A stretch of DNA of 64,000 bases from Bog-756 sp963835465 (GTDB taxonomy: Bacteria; Actinomycetota; Acidimicrobiia; Acidimicrobiales; RAAP-2): contig CAWIFR010000002.1 of assembly GCA_963835465.1 (NCBI GenBank), forward strand, positions 372,001-436,000. Reading direction: 5' to 3'. Under the pieces are notes generated by a model, which was not told the DNA's origin, made no database searches, and worked only from the letters and a program-made list of their open reading frames with translations. This document shows, piece by piece, positions 19,743 to 31,368 of this stretch. The position numbers were made by a program, and so were the translations under genes. How positions within the stretch are numbered: position 1 is the stretch's first letter; every line of letters begins with the position of its first letter.

Positions 19743-20273
19743 GTTGAGCCCACCCTTGTTGCTCGTCGTCCGCCCTTTACAATTGCGCATTGTTGCATCA
19801 AGCCGGGTGGTCCATTGGACACAGGTAAATAGGCACCATCGTCACCCCAGGGCCCTATTAGACTTAGTTGGTCGATTTCGACAGGTCCAGATGTCCGAGA
19901 TGGTGGAGGAGGCAGTGCCCAGGGTCGACTCCGCGTCGTGATAGGGAGCGGAGTCGAGGTTCGCGAGCGGCTGACCAGGAAGAATTCTGGGCCGACTGGG
20001 CTCGGCTTGAAAAAATGCGATCGGGCTGGTCCGCCGCACACTACGGCACCCTGACAACGGCGCTTCCCGGGGGCGGGACTGAGAGCCGTACACGGACGGA
20101 AAATCGGTCAGGGAGGCCTCGACGGTGAAGCGCTGGTTCCGCCCGGGTCAGGGGAAAGGGCAGATCGATGTCATGGGAAGTCTCGTCATCGAACCTGCCG
20201 ACATCGTCGGGCAGGTCGCTCGACTGGTCGACGATGCGGGGTGCCCCGGTCCGAGCGGCCTAAGCTACCGGCC
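19743..20273. other. Divergent intergenic region between TIR and cyclase genes
   Basis: About 530 bp with no convincing gene on either strand. It must hold the promoters of both signalling genes. No clear palindromic operator was found by eye. Confidence 0.4.
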
Positions 20274-22128
20274 ATGGCGAACCTCGCCGACGGTTTTGAA
20301 GCCGGCGCGACGGGGCAGAGCGCGGAGGCATGGCTCACCCAGGTCCTCGATGCCGAGCGCCGCGGCGAGCTGCTTGCCGAATTCGACCTGGCATCGCGCG
20401 GCCTCGAAGAGCATCCGGGCGATCCAGCCCTCCGGTATCGAGCGGTACTGGCGCTGGCCCGCACCGGTTCGCTGGGTGAGGCCGAACGTCAATTTCGATG
20501 CGCTCGACCTCGGCTCAATCGGGACGGCTGACATCGCTGCCCTGCGTGCCCGCATCCACAAGGACGAAGCACTAGCCGCCGACGGCGACGAGTGCCGCCG
20601 ACTTGCTCTGGTGGCGGCCGAGGACTACTGGCGCATCCGGCTGATCACTGGTGGCTACTACCCCGCTATCAACGCGGCAACTCTGACGCTTCTCGGAGGA
20701 GATGTCGAGGGTGCTCACCAGCTGGCGGCCGAGGCACTCGTGCTGGTTGCGAGGTCCGGGGAAGCCAACTACTACGCGGCAGCCACTGAGGCCGAGGCCC
20801 ACCTGGTGATGGGCAACGGACTGGCAGCTGCCGAGGCGCTGCGGCGGGCCGCCGAACAACACGGTGGCGACTTCGGGGCGCTGTCGACGACGCGGCGCCA
20901 GCTCCGCCTGGTTTGCAGACTGACCGGCACCGAACCATCGTTGCTTGCGCCGTTGGCCGGACCGGCGGTGGCTCACTTTTGCGGTCACCGTATGACGGGA
21001 ACGAACGAGGCCGGCCGGTTCCTCCCTGAGCAGGAGGAATCCGTGGCCGCCGGCATGGGCAGCCTCCTCGATGACCAGCCGTTTGGAGCTGCGTATGGGT
21101 CCTTGGCCAGCGGGGCCGACATCCTCTGGGCCGAGGCACTGCTCGAGCGGGGTGCCGAGCTACACGTGGTGCTGCCCTTCGCCCTTGACGAGTTCCTGGC
21201 TGTCTCGGTGGCCCCGGCTGGGGCCCGATGGGTGCAGCGATGCACCGCCTGCCTCGACCGGGCCTCCTCGGTGACCTGGGTAACCGAGGACGCCTACCTC
21301 GGCGACGACTCGCTCTTCCGATACTGTTCGGACAGTGCAATGGGCCTCGCCCTGCTGCGAGCCCGCTTCCTTGATGCCGAGGCGTTCCAATTGGCGATCT
21401 GGGACGGGCGGGCAGCTTCCGGTCCGTCCGGTACGGCCGCCGACATCGACCGGTGGGAGGCGACCGGGCACCCGGTGGTCGCCCTCTCGCCCGACGGAGC
21501 GGTCCAGCATCGGCCTGCCTCGGCGCATTACCAGGTTGGGGCGAGAGGTGACCTGGACGAGGGAAGAGTGGTCCGGGCCATGCTCATCGGCGATGTCCAG
21601 GGCTTTTCGAAACTCCGTGACCAGCAGCTTCTGGCGTTCTCCCGGGAGGTGCTCGGCGGCTTTGCCGAGGTGCTCGACCAGTTCGGCGATGACGTCGAGT
21701 ACGTCAACACCTGGGGGGATGCCTTCTTCGCTGTCTTCGCCACGGCTTCGATTGCTGCCCGATGCGCCCTCGTCATCCAGGAACGCCTTGCGATGGCCGA
21801 TCTGGCGGAGGCCGGGCTTCCCGAGCACATCGGCCTCCGGCTGTCGGGCCATGTCGGTCCAGTGTTCCCGATCATCGACCCGGTGCTAAAACGTCGCTCG
21901 TTCATCGGTGCGCACGTGAGTCGGACGGCCCGGATCGAGCCGGTGACCCCGACTGGAGCCGTGTACGTGACTGAAGCGTTTGCCGTCGCCTTGGAGCTGG
22001 CGGGGGCGAGCGACGTGCGGTGTGACTACGTAGGTCACCTGCCAACGGCTAAGAATTACGGGAAGCTCCGGATGTACAGGGTGCGTCGGCCGACCGTTGC
22101 GGGGGAGCGGCCCGCGGTTGCGTCGTAA
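20274..22128 (+). CDS. Helical-repeat/SLOG/class III nucleotidyl cyclase protein (one frameshift)
   Basis: About 617 residues. The N-terminal helical part (1-235) resembles TPR/TRAFs-binding modules (ALRYRAVLALARTGSLGEAE). Residues about 240-400 look like a SLOG-type Rossmann nucleotide-sensor domain (HFCGHRMTGTNEAGRF, YGSLASGADILWAEALLERG, ELHVVLPF). The C-terminal 180 residues are a class III cyclase: first metal Asp in AMLIGDVQGFSKL, second in YVNTWGDAFFAVFA, and GAHVSRTARIEPVTPTGAVYVTE. The Lys that selects adenine is Asn here (N-T-W-G-D) and the usual ribose-contact Asn is Ser, so the product nucleotide is uncertain. The break near 20490 joins AERQF to LDLGSIGTADIAAL. ATG 20274 chosen from the start of the helical domain. 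Confidence 0.75.
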
Positions 22129-22451
22129 CGGCAGGTGAATTTTCGATACGAAGCCGGGTGGATGTGAGCGTGGGCCCCCCGGGCACAGCATCGCCCAACG
22201 TGAGTTCTGAGCCGTGGATGGACGAGTCCTCGCGCAAGCGAAGGCAGAACAGCCCGTCCTCCTGGCCGGCGCTGATCGGGGCAACGGGCGGAGCCGAAAT
22301 ACGAATGCACACCTCGTTACCCGTCTCCAAAGGGGCCTACTTCTGGGCCTTCGCTTCGATCAGTGCCTCACCAGGAGCCTGGGCCCTTTGCGATACCCAA
22401 GACCGCCGGAGACACGGCTGTTCTTGCCGTACTTGTGGCACTGCCGTCCTC
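22129..22451. other. Convergent intergenic stretch
   Basis: About 320 bp between the convergent cyclase and iron-operon ends. A minus-strand open frame crosses it, but its sequence matches nothing I recognise and it lacks a good start signal. Confidence 0.4.
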
Positions 22452-22670
22452 TCACTCTGTGTCTGGCTTCTTCCCTCGGAGCACGCTCAGCAGGAGTGCG
22501 AAAGCGGTGAAGCAAGGCACTAGGACGAATCCCAACGCGGTGTGGTGCCGGAGGGCTAGAGCGAGACCGATCACTCCCAGGGTCGCGAAGAACAGTTCGG
22601 GGGTGTCCCCGACAAGGAAGTCCCACCAGAATGTTCCGAAGGCGGCCAGTCCCTGACGCACGCTGCTCAT
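22452..22670 (-). CDS. Small two-helix membrane protein
   Basis: A 72-residue protein starting MSSVRQGLAAFGTFWWDFL. Two hydrophobic segments follow (LFFATLGVIGLALAL and LGFVLVPCFTAFALLLSVL) and a basic tail ends in RGKKPDTE. ATG 22670 overlaps the stop of the upstream membrane gene by 4 nt (ATGA), so it is the last gene of the ABC transport operon. No function is recognised. Translational coupling suggests a partner of the ExxE membrane protein. Confidence 0.7.
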   Translation of the reverse strand: MSSVRQGLAAFGTFWWDFLVGDTPELFFATLGVIGLALALRHHTALGFVLVPCFTAFALLLSVLRGKKPDTE

Positions 22671-23511
22671 CGTGTTCCTTCCCGCTCGGGGTGTGGACCC
22701 AAGGACCCGGCAAGGCCCGCTGGCCTCCCTGTGCGATGCCGTTCTCCGTACCGGTTGAGCGCTAGAACCGACGCCGCCGTGACGGCCCCGAACCAGATGA
22801 TCAGGCCCAAAATGGCCAGGTCGCTGCCAGGCCAATGCAGCCCGGACCCTTCACCGACCCAGAACAAGCCAAAGCTCGTCAGCATGATGCCGACTCCGAG
22901 CTTCATTGAGTTCTCGGGAACTTCGGAGAGCTGGCGGGCCACGATGAATCCGACCACCACGACCGCGATGACGGCAACCAAGGCCGCCACTGCAGCCAAG
23001 GGGAGCTGATGGGAGCTCGCTCCAAGGGTGAGCACTACGAGGACGACCTCTAGGCCCTCGAGGAAGACGCCCTTGAACGCCACGGTAAAGCCCATGGCAT
23101 CCCGGGGGGAGTCGAGGGCGGTGCGCCATCCGACGGTCGGCGGCATGTTCTTGTTTGACGTCGACCCGGCCTCGCTCAACTCAGCCACAGTGGACGCGAA
23201 GATGGCATCCTCGTCGTGCAGCGCTTTGTTGCCGGTGGCGCGAAGGATCGCTTTCCGCAACCACTGGAGGCCCAAGACCAGCAGGAGGCCGCCGACCACC
23301 ACCCTCAGGACGTTGATGGGCACCAGGTGGACCAGGGGGACCCCCACCCCGGCCACAATCACCACGAGAATGACGAGAGCCACGACCGTTCCTTCGAAGG
23401 CCGACCGCCACCCACGGGTGGTGCCGGCGGCCAGGACAATCGTCAGAGCCTCCACCGCCTCGACGGCGCTGGCTCCGAAAACGGCCAGGGCGAGGATCAG
23501 GTTCGACGAGG

Positions 23512-23515
<4 letters not shown>
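22667..23515 (-). CDS. COG4280-like membrane protein with two ExxE motifs
   Basis: A 282-residue protein with about seven membrane helices. Helix 1 has EAVEA (E19, E22) and a central helix has EGLEV (E153, E156). FTR1/EfeU iron permeases carry a comparable pair of RExxE motifs in two helices; here the preceding Arg is absent. It overlaps the ATPase gene by 4 nt upstream and the small membrane gene by 4 nt downstream, so it belongs to the iron-type ABC operon. A metal-permease or accessory role is inferred from motif and context only. Confidence 0.7.
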
Positions 23516-24694
<1,179 letters not shown>

Positions 24695-24702
<8 letters not shown>

Positions 24703-26491
24703 GGGCTCCTCCTAGGTGGCGCCATCCTCGAGGCGTGACGATTCGATAGGTCCCGAGCACCAAACCCACCATGACCAAGGCGATCATGACGGCGACCACG
24801 CTCTGGGCCATGCCCACCCCGAAGTGATAGTTGGACAGGTTGTCGTTTATCGCCACTGAGGCGGGTGGCTGGCCTGGTGCGTACAGGATCTGGGACACGG
24901 GAAGCTTGAGGAAGATTCCGCAGAAGGTCAACAACCAGGCCATCACCAGAGGTTTGGACAGGACCGGCAGCACCCCACGGACCCAGCTGCGCACTAGACC
25001 CACACCGTGGGTTCTGCCGGCGTCGATGAGATTCTGCTGGACCTGAGCCACCGACCCCACCAGTACCCGGGCATTGGTGGGCAGGCTGCTGGCAATGTAG
25101 GCGATGACCAGCAGCGTGGTCGTCCCGTAGAGCGCGATGCCCAGGGTCGAGAGAAAGGGGAGGTTGTAGGCAAAGATGTACCCGGCGGCAAACACGGTTC
25201 CAGGGAGCGCCACCGCTGCAAGCAGCAGGAAGTCAAGCGATCGCGCCGGCTTCTTCCCCCCGTGGCCTACCAGCAGCCGGGCGACGATCAATCCGGCAGT
25301 AACGGTCACGGTCGCTGTAGCCAATCCGAAGACGAGCGAGCGGATCAACGGGGCAGCCAGCCCGGAGCCACTGAACACTTGGGCATAGTTGGCCCAGGTC
25401 AGACTGGTAATGCCCACGGATCCGCCGTAGTTGGTCAGGAGCGACGCCGTGACCGCGCCTACGGCCGGAACCCCCAGGGCCAAGACGAAGAACCCTCCCG
25501 TGAAGGACAGCCCGACCAACCGTCCGATACCGTCGAGATGCCGCCTGACCACCGGTCGGGTCCGACCCGAGAGTACGGCGTAGGACCTTCCACGGAGGGC
25601 CTTGGCCTGCAGGGCCAACGGCAGGACCACCGAGGCGACGAGGAGCCAGCCAATGGCTGAGGCCACAGGAAAGTTGGCGGGGAAATTGTCGATGGCGGTG
25701 AACAGGGTGTAGGTGGCGAGAGGGAAGTGGGCGTTGAAAGCCAGGGTGGAGGCCACCCCGAAGTCGCTTACCGATTCGGCGAAGACAATCGCCAGCGACG
25801 ACCAGATGGCAGGGGCGAGGATCGGCGTGACCATGCGGACCGCCCCCTGCCTACTGGCACCGTGGACCCGGGCCGCGTCTTCGAATTCCTGGCCCAATCC
25901 GCTGAGGGCAGCGGCAATGGCCAGATAGACGAATGGCACCCCCTTCAGTCCGAGCAGGAGGATTACGCCGAATGGCCCGAAGATGAGGTGCTGGAGAGCG
26001 CTGTCCGGCACGCCAAACTGGACGAGCACCCCCCCGGGAGCCACGAGGCGCTCCCACCCGAGCGCTGGCAGCCACGTGGGCAGGAGCAAGACCACCCACA
26101 TCCCGGCCGCGAAGATCCGTCGTCCGGGGAGATCGGTCCGGCCGAGGAGCCAGGCGATGGGGAAGCCGATGGCCAACGCCAGGACGGCCGAGGTGACGCC
26201 GACGATCAGCGAATTCAGTAGTCCTTGGAGGTTCGAGCCGCTCAGGGCCGCCGAAAAGTTGTCCAGCGTGAACCACTGCGAGCCCTGATCGAACAACCGG
26301 GGAGAGACGGCAATGGTGAGGAAGCAGGCCACCGGGGCGAGCAGGAGAAGGGCCATGACGATCCAGACGATGGGCAATCCGGCGGCCCGCACCACCGTTG
26401 CCAACTGCGATCCCCTCGGTCTCGAGGGAGGCGCGGCCGGCCGGCCAGAGGCCGGCGCAAACCGTTCTGGACTGTCGAGTAGCGCCGTCAC
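24695..26491 (-). CDS. ABC transporter permease, fused two-domain (FbpB/ThiP type)
   Basis: About 598 residues from the GTG at 26491 (VTALLDSPERFAPASG), placed 31 nt after the binding-protein stop. About twelve membrane helices in two halves, each with an EAA-type loop: ALSGLGQEFEDAARVHGAS in the first, and NLIDAGRTHGVGLVRSWVR in the second. This duplicated layout is typical of Fe(III) permeases (FbpB/SfuB) and ThiP. It imports the ligand delivered by the upstream binding protein. Confidence 0.88.
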
Positions 26492-26522
26492 CGTCGCTCG
26501 AGTGCACCGGCTAGCTCGGCAG

Positions 26523-27627
26523 TCACGACGTGATGTTCTGAGTGAACCATTGGTTGATTGAGTTCTCCCGTGCTCCCCAGACGGAGGGGTTGATGGTCTG
26601 GGTCGTGACCGACGAGAGCTGGGGAAGTCCCGCCTTTGCGCTGATACCCTGCACGACCGGCCAGTACAAGGAGTCGCCGACCGGGTCACCCGACTGCTGG
26701 ACCTCCTGCCCCTTCTTCGACAGCACGAACTCGATAAATCGCTCGGCTTCGGCCCGAACGGTGGGGCTGGCCTTCTTGTCGATGCCGATGGCGCCGGGTA
26801 GGACAGTGGACTTGGGGACGAATGCCACCTTGATGTTCGGGGTCTTCAGCGATGCACCGATGCCGGCCGAGCTTTGGATTAGGGCAACCTTGATAGTCCC
26901 CGACTCGAGGGCGTTGAGAGTGACATCGTTGGTCTGGAACACATGCAGACCGTTCTGCTTCAGCTTGGTGAAGTAGGCCTTGCCCTGCGCCTCTCCCCCG
27001 AGCTGGTTCATGAGTCCGGCGACGAAGGGGTAGGTGGGGCCGGACACCGCCGGGTCGTTCATGCCGACGGCGCCACTCCACTGGGGCTTCTCGCAGCTCG
27101 GCGTACGAGGTGGGTAGTTGGCTAGCGGAGAGTACGCTTGAGTTGTAGACGATGGCGGGCATGAGCGTGAAGCCGGTAGGCACGTAGCTTTTGTCCTTGG
27201 GAACAATGGCCTCGCCGATTGAGGTGAACTTCACACTGGGTTCGAACCCTCGATACAGCAGTCCCTGCTGGTCGAGTCCGGCGAATGCCGTGGCGCCGTC
27301 GACCCACAGGATGCCCCACTGCGGATTGTTCTTCTCGGCCACCACTTTGGCGAGTAGCGGCCCGGTCGAGTCGTCGTCGAGACGTACGGGGATTCCGGTA
27401 GCCTTCTGGAAGGCAGCGGCCATGGCCGAGTCGTAGCCCTCGGCTGCGTACAGCACCAAGGGGACCTTGTTGCTGGAGGTAGTTGCTCCGGCTGATGTGC
27501 CGGCAGCGACGACGCTCACGGCCAAGCCCGCTAGGGCCATGACGCCCACGGCGAAGCTTCCTGCCCGACCAGCGAACGGCCTCGACCGGCGCTGTCGTTG
27601 ACGGTTGTCGACCCAGAGCGTCGGCAT
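26523..27627 (-). CDS. ABC transporter substrate-binding protein, iron type (one frameshift)
   Basis: Secreted extracellular binding protein of about 367 residues. It begins with a twin-basic signal region and the hydrophobic segment AVGVMALAGLAVSVVAAGTSA, then VPLVLYAAEGYDSAMAAAFQ. The mature protein continues with YVPTGFTLMPAIVYNSS, and in another frame with MNDPAVSGPTYPFVAGLMNQ and FIEFVLSKKGQEVQQSG. The frame changes at about 27090 (one surplus base in GAAGCCCC). The fold and neighbours match Fe(III)-binding FbpA/FutA-like proteins, although the metal ligands were not assigned. A perfect inverted repeat sits just upstream (27642-27670). Confidence 0.82.
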
Positions 27628-27641
27628 CTATTTGCTCCCAT

Positions 27642-27670
27642 CAGTCGTTAGTGCATTCGACTAACGACTG
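27642..27670. promoter_or_regulatory. Perfect 10-bp inverted repeat upstream of the binding-protein gene
   Basis: CAGTCGTTAG (27642-27651) and CTAACGACTG (27661-27670) are exact inverted copies separated by 9 nt. The repeat ends 14 nt before the ATG at 27627. It could be an operator or a 5'-leader hairpin near the ribosome site. It does not match the canonical IdeR or Fur box. Confidence 0.6.
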
Positions 27671-27776
27671 TTAGGAACCGTAAGAGACGAAAGTTACCTC
27701 ACCCTGATTGACCGGTAAACTAGAAGTGAAATCCCTGTGGACATTTCCGTACCTATGTGAACTCGAAGTCGCCGCG

Positions 27777-28367
27777 CTATCGATGCGGCTCCTCACCTTC
27801 CTCCGCGTAGACCCGGGCGGCGTACTCTTCGAGGGACTGTTCGCATCGGTCGACGGCCTCAGTGGCGGAATCCAGACCAGCTGCCTCGAAGACGTCCCGC
27901 TCGCGGATGCGGTCCAACCACCCTTTCAGCTTCACAAAATCAACGTCGTTCTCCTCCAACTCGGCGTAGGTGAAGTGTTCCTCGTCGTACTCCTTCTGTA
28001 GCTGGAGGAGAAAGTCCGCACACCGGTCGACGATTTCCTCGTATTCGGCGTCGCGAGCGGCGTTGAAGTCGGCCAGGAGCTGAGTCTGCCCGGCTAGCAG
28101 TTTCGCGTCGAACAGAAAGCCAACGCCCCCCATCTCATCAATTTCCGCCCGCACCGAGCGCAGGGCCCGTTCGGCCTGAGGTGAAGCGGGGAGCGCGGCC
28201 GACCCGTTCTGTAAGTAGATCGAGCCGAGTCCCTTGAGCTTCCTCCAGACTCCCGCTCGAAGGCGGGTCGGTTCGCTAGGTATGCGGTAGGACAGAACGA
28301 GCCAACGGGATGGATCGGGCTGATTCCGCTCGGATTTGCTAGGAGCCGCAGCCATGCTCTCTATCAT
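27777..28367 (-). CDS. ChrB N-terminal domain protein
   Basis: A 196-residue soluble protein. SRWLVLSYRIPSEPTRLRAG and VWRKLKGLGSIYLQNGSAAL are the hallmark of the ChrB N-terminal domain. The rest is an acidic helical tail (QKEYDEEHFTYAELEENDVD, CEQSLEEYAARVYAEEGE). ChrB proteins regulate or assist chromate resistance with ChrA, but no chrA is in the window. It precedes the ABC operon on the same strand by about 150 nt and may have its own promoter. Confidence 0.75.
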   Translation of the reverse strand: MIESMAAAPSKSERNQPDPSRWLVLSYRIPSEPTRLRAGVWRKLKGLGSIYLQNGSAALPASPQAERALRSVRAEIDEMGGVGFLFDAKLLAGQTQLLADFNAARDAEYEEIVDRCADFLLQLQKEYDEEHFTYAELEENDVDFVKLKGWLDRIRERDVFEAAGLDSATEAVDRCEQSLEEYAARVYAEEGEEPHR

Positions 28368-28556
28368 GCCTGAAGGCCACCGGACTCATGAATTGCAACA
28401 ATCTCAAGGGTCGTTCCGATCCCGGCAGCCATGCTCCCACGCTCAACGCTTGACCGCACCAACCCGAATTGGAGAACTGATGCAGGTCTCTCTCGTAGAT
28501 TCGGTGAGCCTCTCGGAGGAGCTGAACCCCTCGGAGCACCAAAGAGGATCCCGCTC

Positions 28557-28910
28557 ATTAGCCGACTGTGTGCTGGGAGCCCAATGCAGCGCTGCCAGCC
28601 GCCATCGCTGGCGGTACCGCCGATCTCGACCCTCGGTTCCTCACGGCAACGATGCCTCCACTGGCCTCCCCCGGTCGCCACGCCGTGGGTGGCCTATCCA
28701 GGGCTGTATTCGGCTCATTGCCAAAGCACGCACGGTGCAACCTGGCTCCAGGTCACCGACAAAGCTGGGATCGGTGGCACCAGGCCGGTGGTCGCTGAGA
28801 CCCTCGGATCCACCTGGGGCTACCACCTCGATGACATCAACCTTGCCCTCGGGAACCTGCTCGTCGACGTGGATCTGCAGGAACAGTCCTCTACGGCCCC
28901 CCATGGGTAG
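28557..28910 (+). pseudogene. Fragment of a DUF3089-like protein
   Basis: The segment TPWVAYPGLYSAHCQSTHGA, with TWLQV and then WGYHLDDINLALGNLLVDV, looks like the C-terminus of DUF3089 family proteins. The N-terminal three quarters are absent, no start is evident, and only degenerate sequence lies upstream to 28368. Interpreted as a truncated remnant. Confidence 0.45.
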
Positions 28911-28952
28911 CCTGGCGGAGGCAGCCAGCGGAGGTCGACGGGTGGGGCCACA

Positions 28953-29570
28953 GTGACGGGCTCGACCACGGAGATTGCTGGGATTGTCTCCTTGGTGGGC
29001 CTGACGGGGGTCGTCGCCAGCCTGTGCTACCTGCACCTGGCGCCGACCGGACTGTCGCCGATGCGCAATGCCGTGAGCCAGTACGGCATCACCGAGTACC
29101 GCGTCGGCTACCGGATCGCCACTGTCAGCTTCGGGGTGGCCGGCATCGCCCTGGCCGCCGGCCTCCATTCGGCACTTCCCGCACCTGGTTCGTCCACGGT
29201 GGTCATCTGCTTGGCCGTCTTTGCCGCTGGTCGGCTGATCATCAGCTGGTTCCCGATGGATGCTCCCGGGAGCATCCGAACCCCTATCGGACAGACACAC
29301 GGTCTGATCGCCATTCTCACCTTCGGGTCAGCGGTGTTCGCCGCATTCCGGCTCGGCAGCGTGCTGCGAATCGAGTCTCTCTGGCACTCGCTCTGGCCGG
29401 TGTCCTCAGGTCTTGGCGTGACCATGGCCGCCTGTATCCTCGGCATGTTCCTTGGTCGGTCCAACATGGCTTGGCACCGAGCATTCGGTGCAGTCGAGCG
29501 GCTGTTCTACCTGAGCGCCATCATCTGGTTCGCCGTCTTCTCTGTTGCCTGCGCAACGGTAAGCAAGTGA
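28953..29570 (+). CDS. DUF998-type integral membrane protein
   Basis: A 205-residue protein with a GTG start. Six hydrophobic segments alternate with short loops. LSPMRNAVSQYGITEYRVGY is the conserved first loop of the DUF998 family (PF06197), followed by LIISWFPMDAPGSIRTPIGQ and HGLIA. Function unknown; some members are annotated as hypothetical quorum or lipid-associated proteins, but nothing here supports a role. It stands alone between degenerate regions. Confidence 0.75.
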   Translation: MTGSTTEIAGIVSLVGLTGVVASLCYLHLAPTGLSPMRNAVSQYGITEYRVGYRIATVSFGVAGIALAAGLHSALPAPGSSTVVICLAVFAAGRLIISWFPMDAPGSIRTPIGQTHGLIAILTFGSAVFAAFRLGSVLRIESLWHSLWPVSSGLGVTMAACILGMFLGRSNMAWHRAFGAVERLFYLSAIIWFAVFSVACATVSK

Positions 29571-29714
29571 CTTCGGGACTCAACCAGTGAGACCCGAGCG
29601 ATCGCCTCCCCGCGCCCCGGCTACCTGAGGGCAGACACCTCTCGGGTGATCGACCTCAGAATGCCACGGGCGTCCCTGAAACGTGGGAGGACGGTCGGAG
29701 CCTCCCGGTGGAGG

Positions 29715-30084
29715 CTACGTGCCAGTACCTGAGACAAGTTGATCGAGAAGCTGAACAGCGTCATTCGGCACTTCGACCACCAGCATGAGGCGATCTGCGG
29801 TGATCTCGACGGCAAAAGAGACGAAGGTGCAGCATGCAGTGCAGCCTGACGTTGATGAGATTGATGACGGCCCCGATGTCAGCATCGGGCAAGAGGCTGG
29901 GCTTCAGACGATTTGGCGGAATGCGGTCCGAATGTCCCATGTGTCGTTGAAGTACTTCCCGCCATTCGCCAAGTTGAGCCCCGGCTTCGCTGGGTTGGAG
30001 CGTGCAGGCAACCGGGATCGTCACGCCTGTGGCGCACGCCTGAAGGAATGCCCCCAAACTGTGCTCCCGATTGCCCTTACGCAT
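29715..30084 (-). pseudogene. Frameshifted small conserved-type gene
   Basis: One frame gives VTIPVACTLQPSEAGAQLGE and WREVLQRHMGHSD. A second frame continues with CTFVSFAVEITADRLMLVVE and VPNDAVQLLDQLV, ending at TAG (29715-29717). Joined near 29850 they resemble small actinobacterial proteins of about 110 residues with a cysteine-containing CCxF segment. ATG 30084 is a possible start. Either a frameshift error or decay. Confidence 0.4.
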
Positions 30085-30435
30085 GTGATCCATATTGGTA
30101 TCCCAGAGTCCAGCGCTGGAAACATGCCCGGATGGCCACCGTCTCGTGCATCGCAAGATGGCCGGCGACGGTCGGTGAGACCCGTCAATTGCCGGGGGAT
30201 CCCCTCGTCAATCGAATTGGGATTGACGGTACTGATCAGACAACGCCCGACGGGCAGGTCAGATCCGATCTGTGCTCGAACGGTCCGGCTCGTGTCGGAC
30301 GCAAAAGTGCCATGCTTCGCTCGGTCGGGTGCCTCTGTGCGACTGGTCTGAGGTCCTCCCTAGGGTGAGGTTCACCAGGTGCTCCCAGTCAGCTGTCAAC
30401 CGATCCGGAAGCCCTCGATCCCCGCAGTGCGACCC
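30085..30435. other. Intergenic, nothing recognised
   Basis: About 350 bp between the frameshifted small gene and the glycosidase stop. No coding frame, RNA or repeat could be supported. Confidence 0.4.
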
Positions 30436-31368
30436 TCAGCCGGTGGACAGCACGGTGACGAAGTCCCGGATCCAGCCCACCTGACACTGGTCGGCCGGTC
30501 GGGTCTGACCGGGAACCCTCGCCACGAGGGGGGCGCCAGGTGTCGCCGCCGTATCCAGCTGCAGGGTGCTGGGGTTGATGTCGAGCTGCATGGCCGTGAC
30601 CGCCCCGGCACTCAGGAGGGCGCCGGACAGGTCCACCGGGAGGGAGTAGCCAGCCGCGGCATACAGCAGGTTGCCGTGCGCGTCCTCGCCGAGGGCGCTG
30701 CGCGGCACCCGGGGGACGTTGCCGAGGGTGTAGCCCCAGTCCTGCCAGGTGCCCACATCGGCAGCCGGCTGGCCGTTCAGGACGAGCGGGGGGAGGTTCT
30801 GGCGGACACTCGCTACCGATTCGCCGGGGGTGGGGACGGTCGATCCCCAGACACCGATCTGGGCACCGCCGTTGGCGTCGACGACCAGGCTGGCCTCACC
30901 GGTCTTGAGCGGGAGCAGCACCGTTCCGTCTGTCTCGACGCCGCCTACTCCGGCGTTCGCCTTGAACCCCCCATTGAAGCAGGCCAGCAAGTGGGGTTGC
31001 TCGGCGGCACTGACCGCCGGACCTGACTCGGGACTGAGCGTCGCTCCGTTGGTGGGCGGCTCCTGGCTGCCGATGTGGAGGTTGTAGCTGACATTGCCGC
31101 GGAGGAACCGGGCCACCGTGACCGGGACGCCGTCCGGCTGAGTGAAGACGTGCTCATCGATGGCCACGCCGTGGGGACCCGTGCTGAGCGTGGTCCATCC
31201 GGGCTGCTCGGGGGTGAGCGTGGTCGTGGTCGGCGCGACAGTCGTGGGGGTCGTCGACGCGGGTCCGGAGGCCGACGCCGACGAGCACCCGCTGAGCACC
31301 AGCGCGACACCTGCCACTACCGCGAACGTACGCCGGGCGCGCTGGAACCTGGTGGCAGACCGATTCAC
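30436..31368 (-). CDS. Phosphodiester glycosidase family lipoprotein (NAGPA/DUF2233-like)
   Basis: About 310 residues from the GTG at 31368 (VNRSATRFQRARRTFAVVAG). The signal peptide ends in the lipobox LSGC, followed by a Ser/Thr/Pro linker. The catalytic-fold region has HLLACFNGGFKANAGVGGVE, NLPPLVLNGQPAADVGTWQD and AVTAMQLDINPSTLQLD, typical of the phosphodiester glycosidase superfamily. It acts outside the membrane, probably on cell-envelope glycans. It overlaps the upstream amidase gene by 4 nt. The region around its GTG is a copy of the sequence upstream of that amidase (47-51 bp). Confidence 0.8.
   Translation of the reverse strand: MNRSATRFQRARRTFAVVAGVALVLSGCSSASASGPASTTPTTVAPTTTTLTPEQPGWTTLSTGPHGVAIDEHVFTQPDGVPVTVARFLRGNVSYNLHIGSQEPPTNGATLSPESGPAVSAAEQPHLLACFNGGFKANAGVGGVETDGTVLLPLKTGEASLVVDANGGAQIGVWGSTVPTPGESVASVRQNLPPLVLNGQPAADVGTWQDWGYTLGNVPRVPRSALGEDAHGNLLYAAAGYSLPVDLSGALLSAGAVTAMQLDINPSTLQLDTAATPGAPLVARVPGQTRPADQCQVGWIRDFVTVLSTG

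Noticed and set aside
16929..22128. Calling the TIR/cyclase pair a bona fide Pycsar system
   Set aside because: Pycsar effectors carry a cyclic-nucleotide-binding domain, which I do not see in the TIR-WD40 protein, and the genes are divergent rather than an operon. Kept only as a hypothesis.
27660..27710. IdeR/Fur box upstream of the ABC operon
   Set aside because: GTTAGGAACCGTAAG resembles half of an IdeR site only loosely; the second half does not match.
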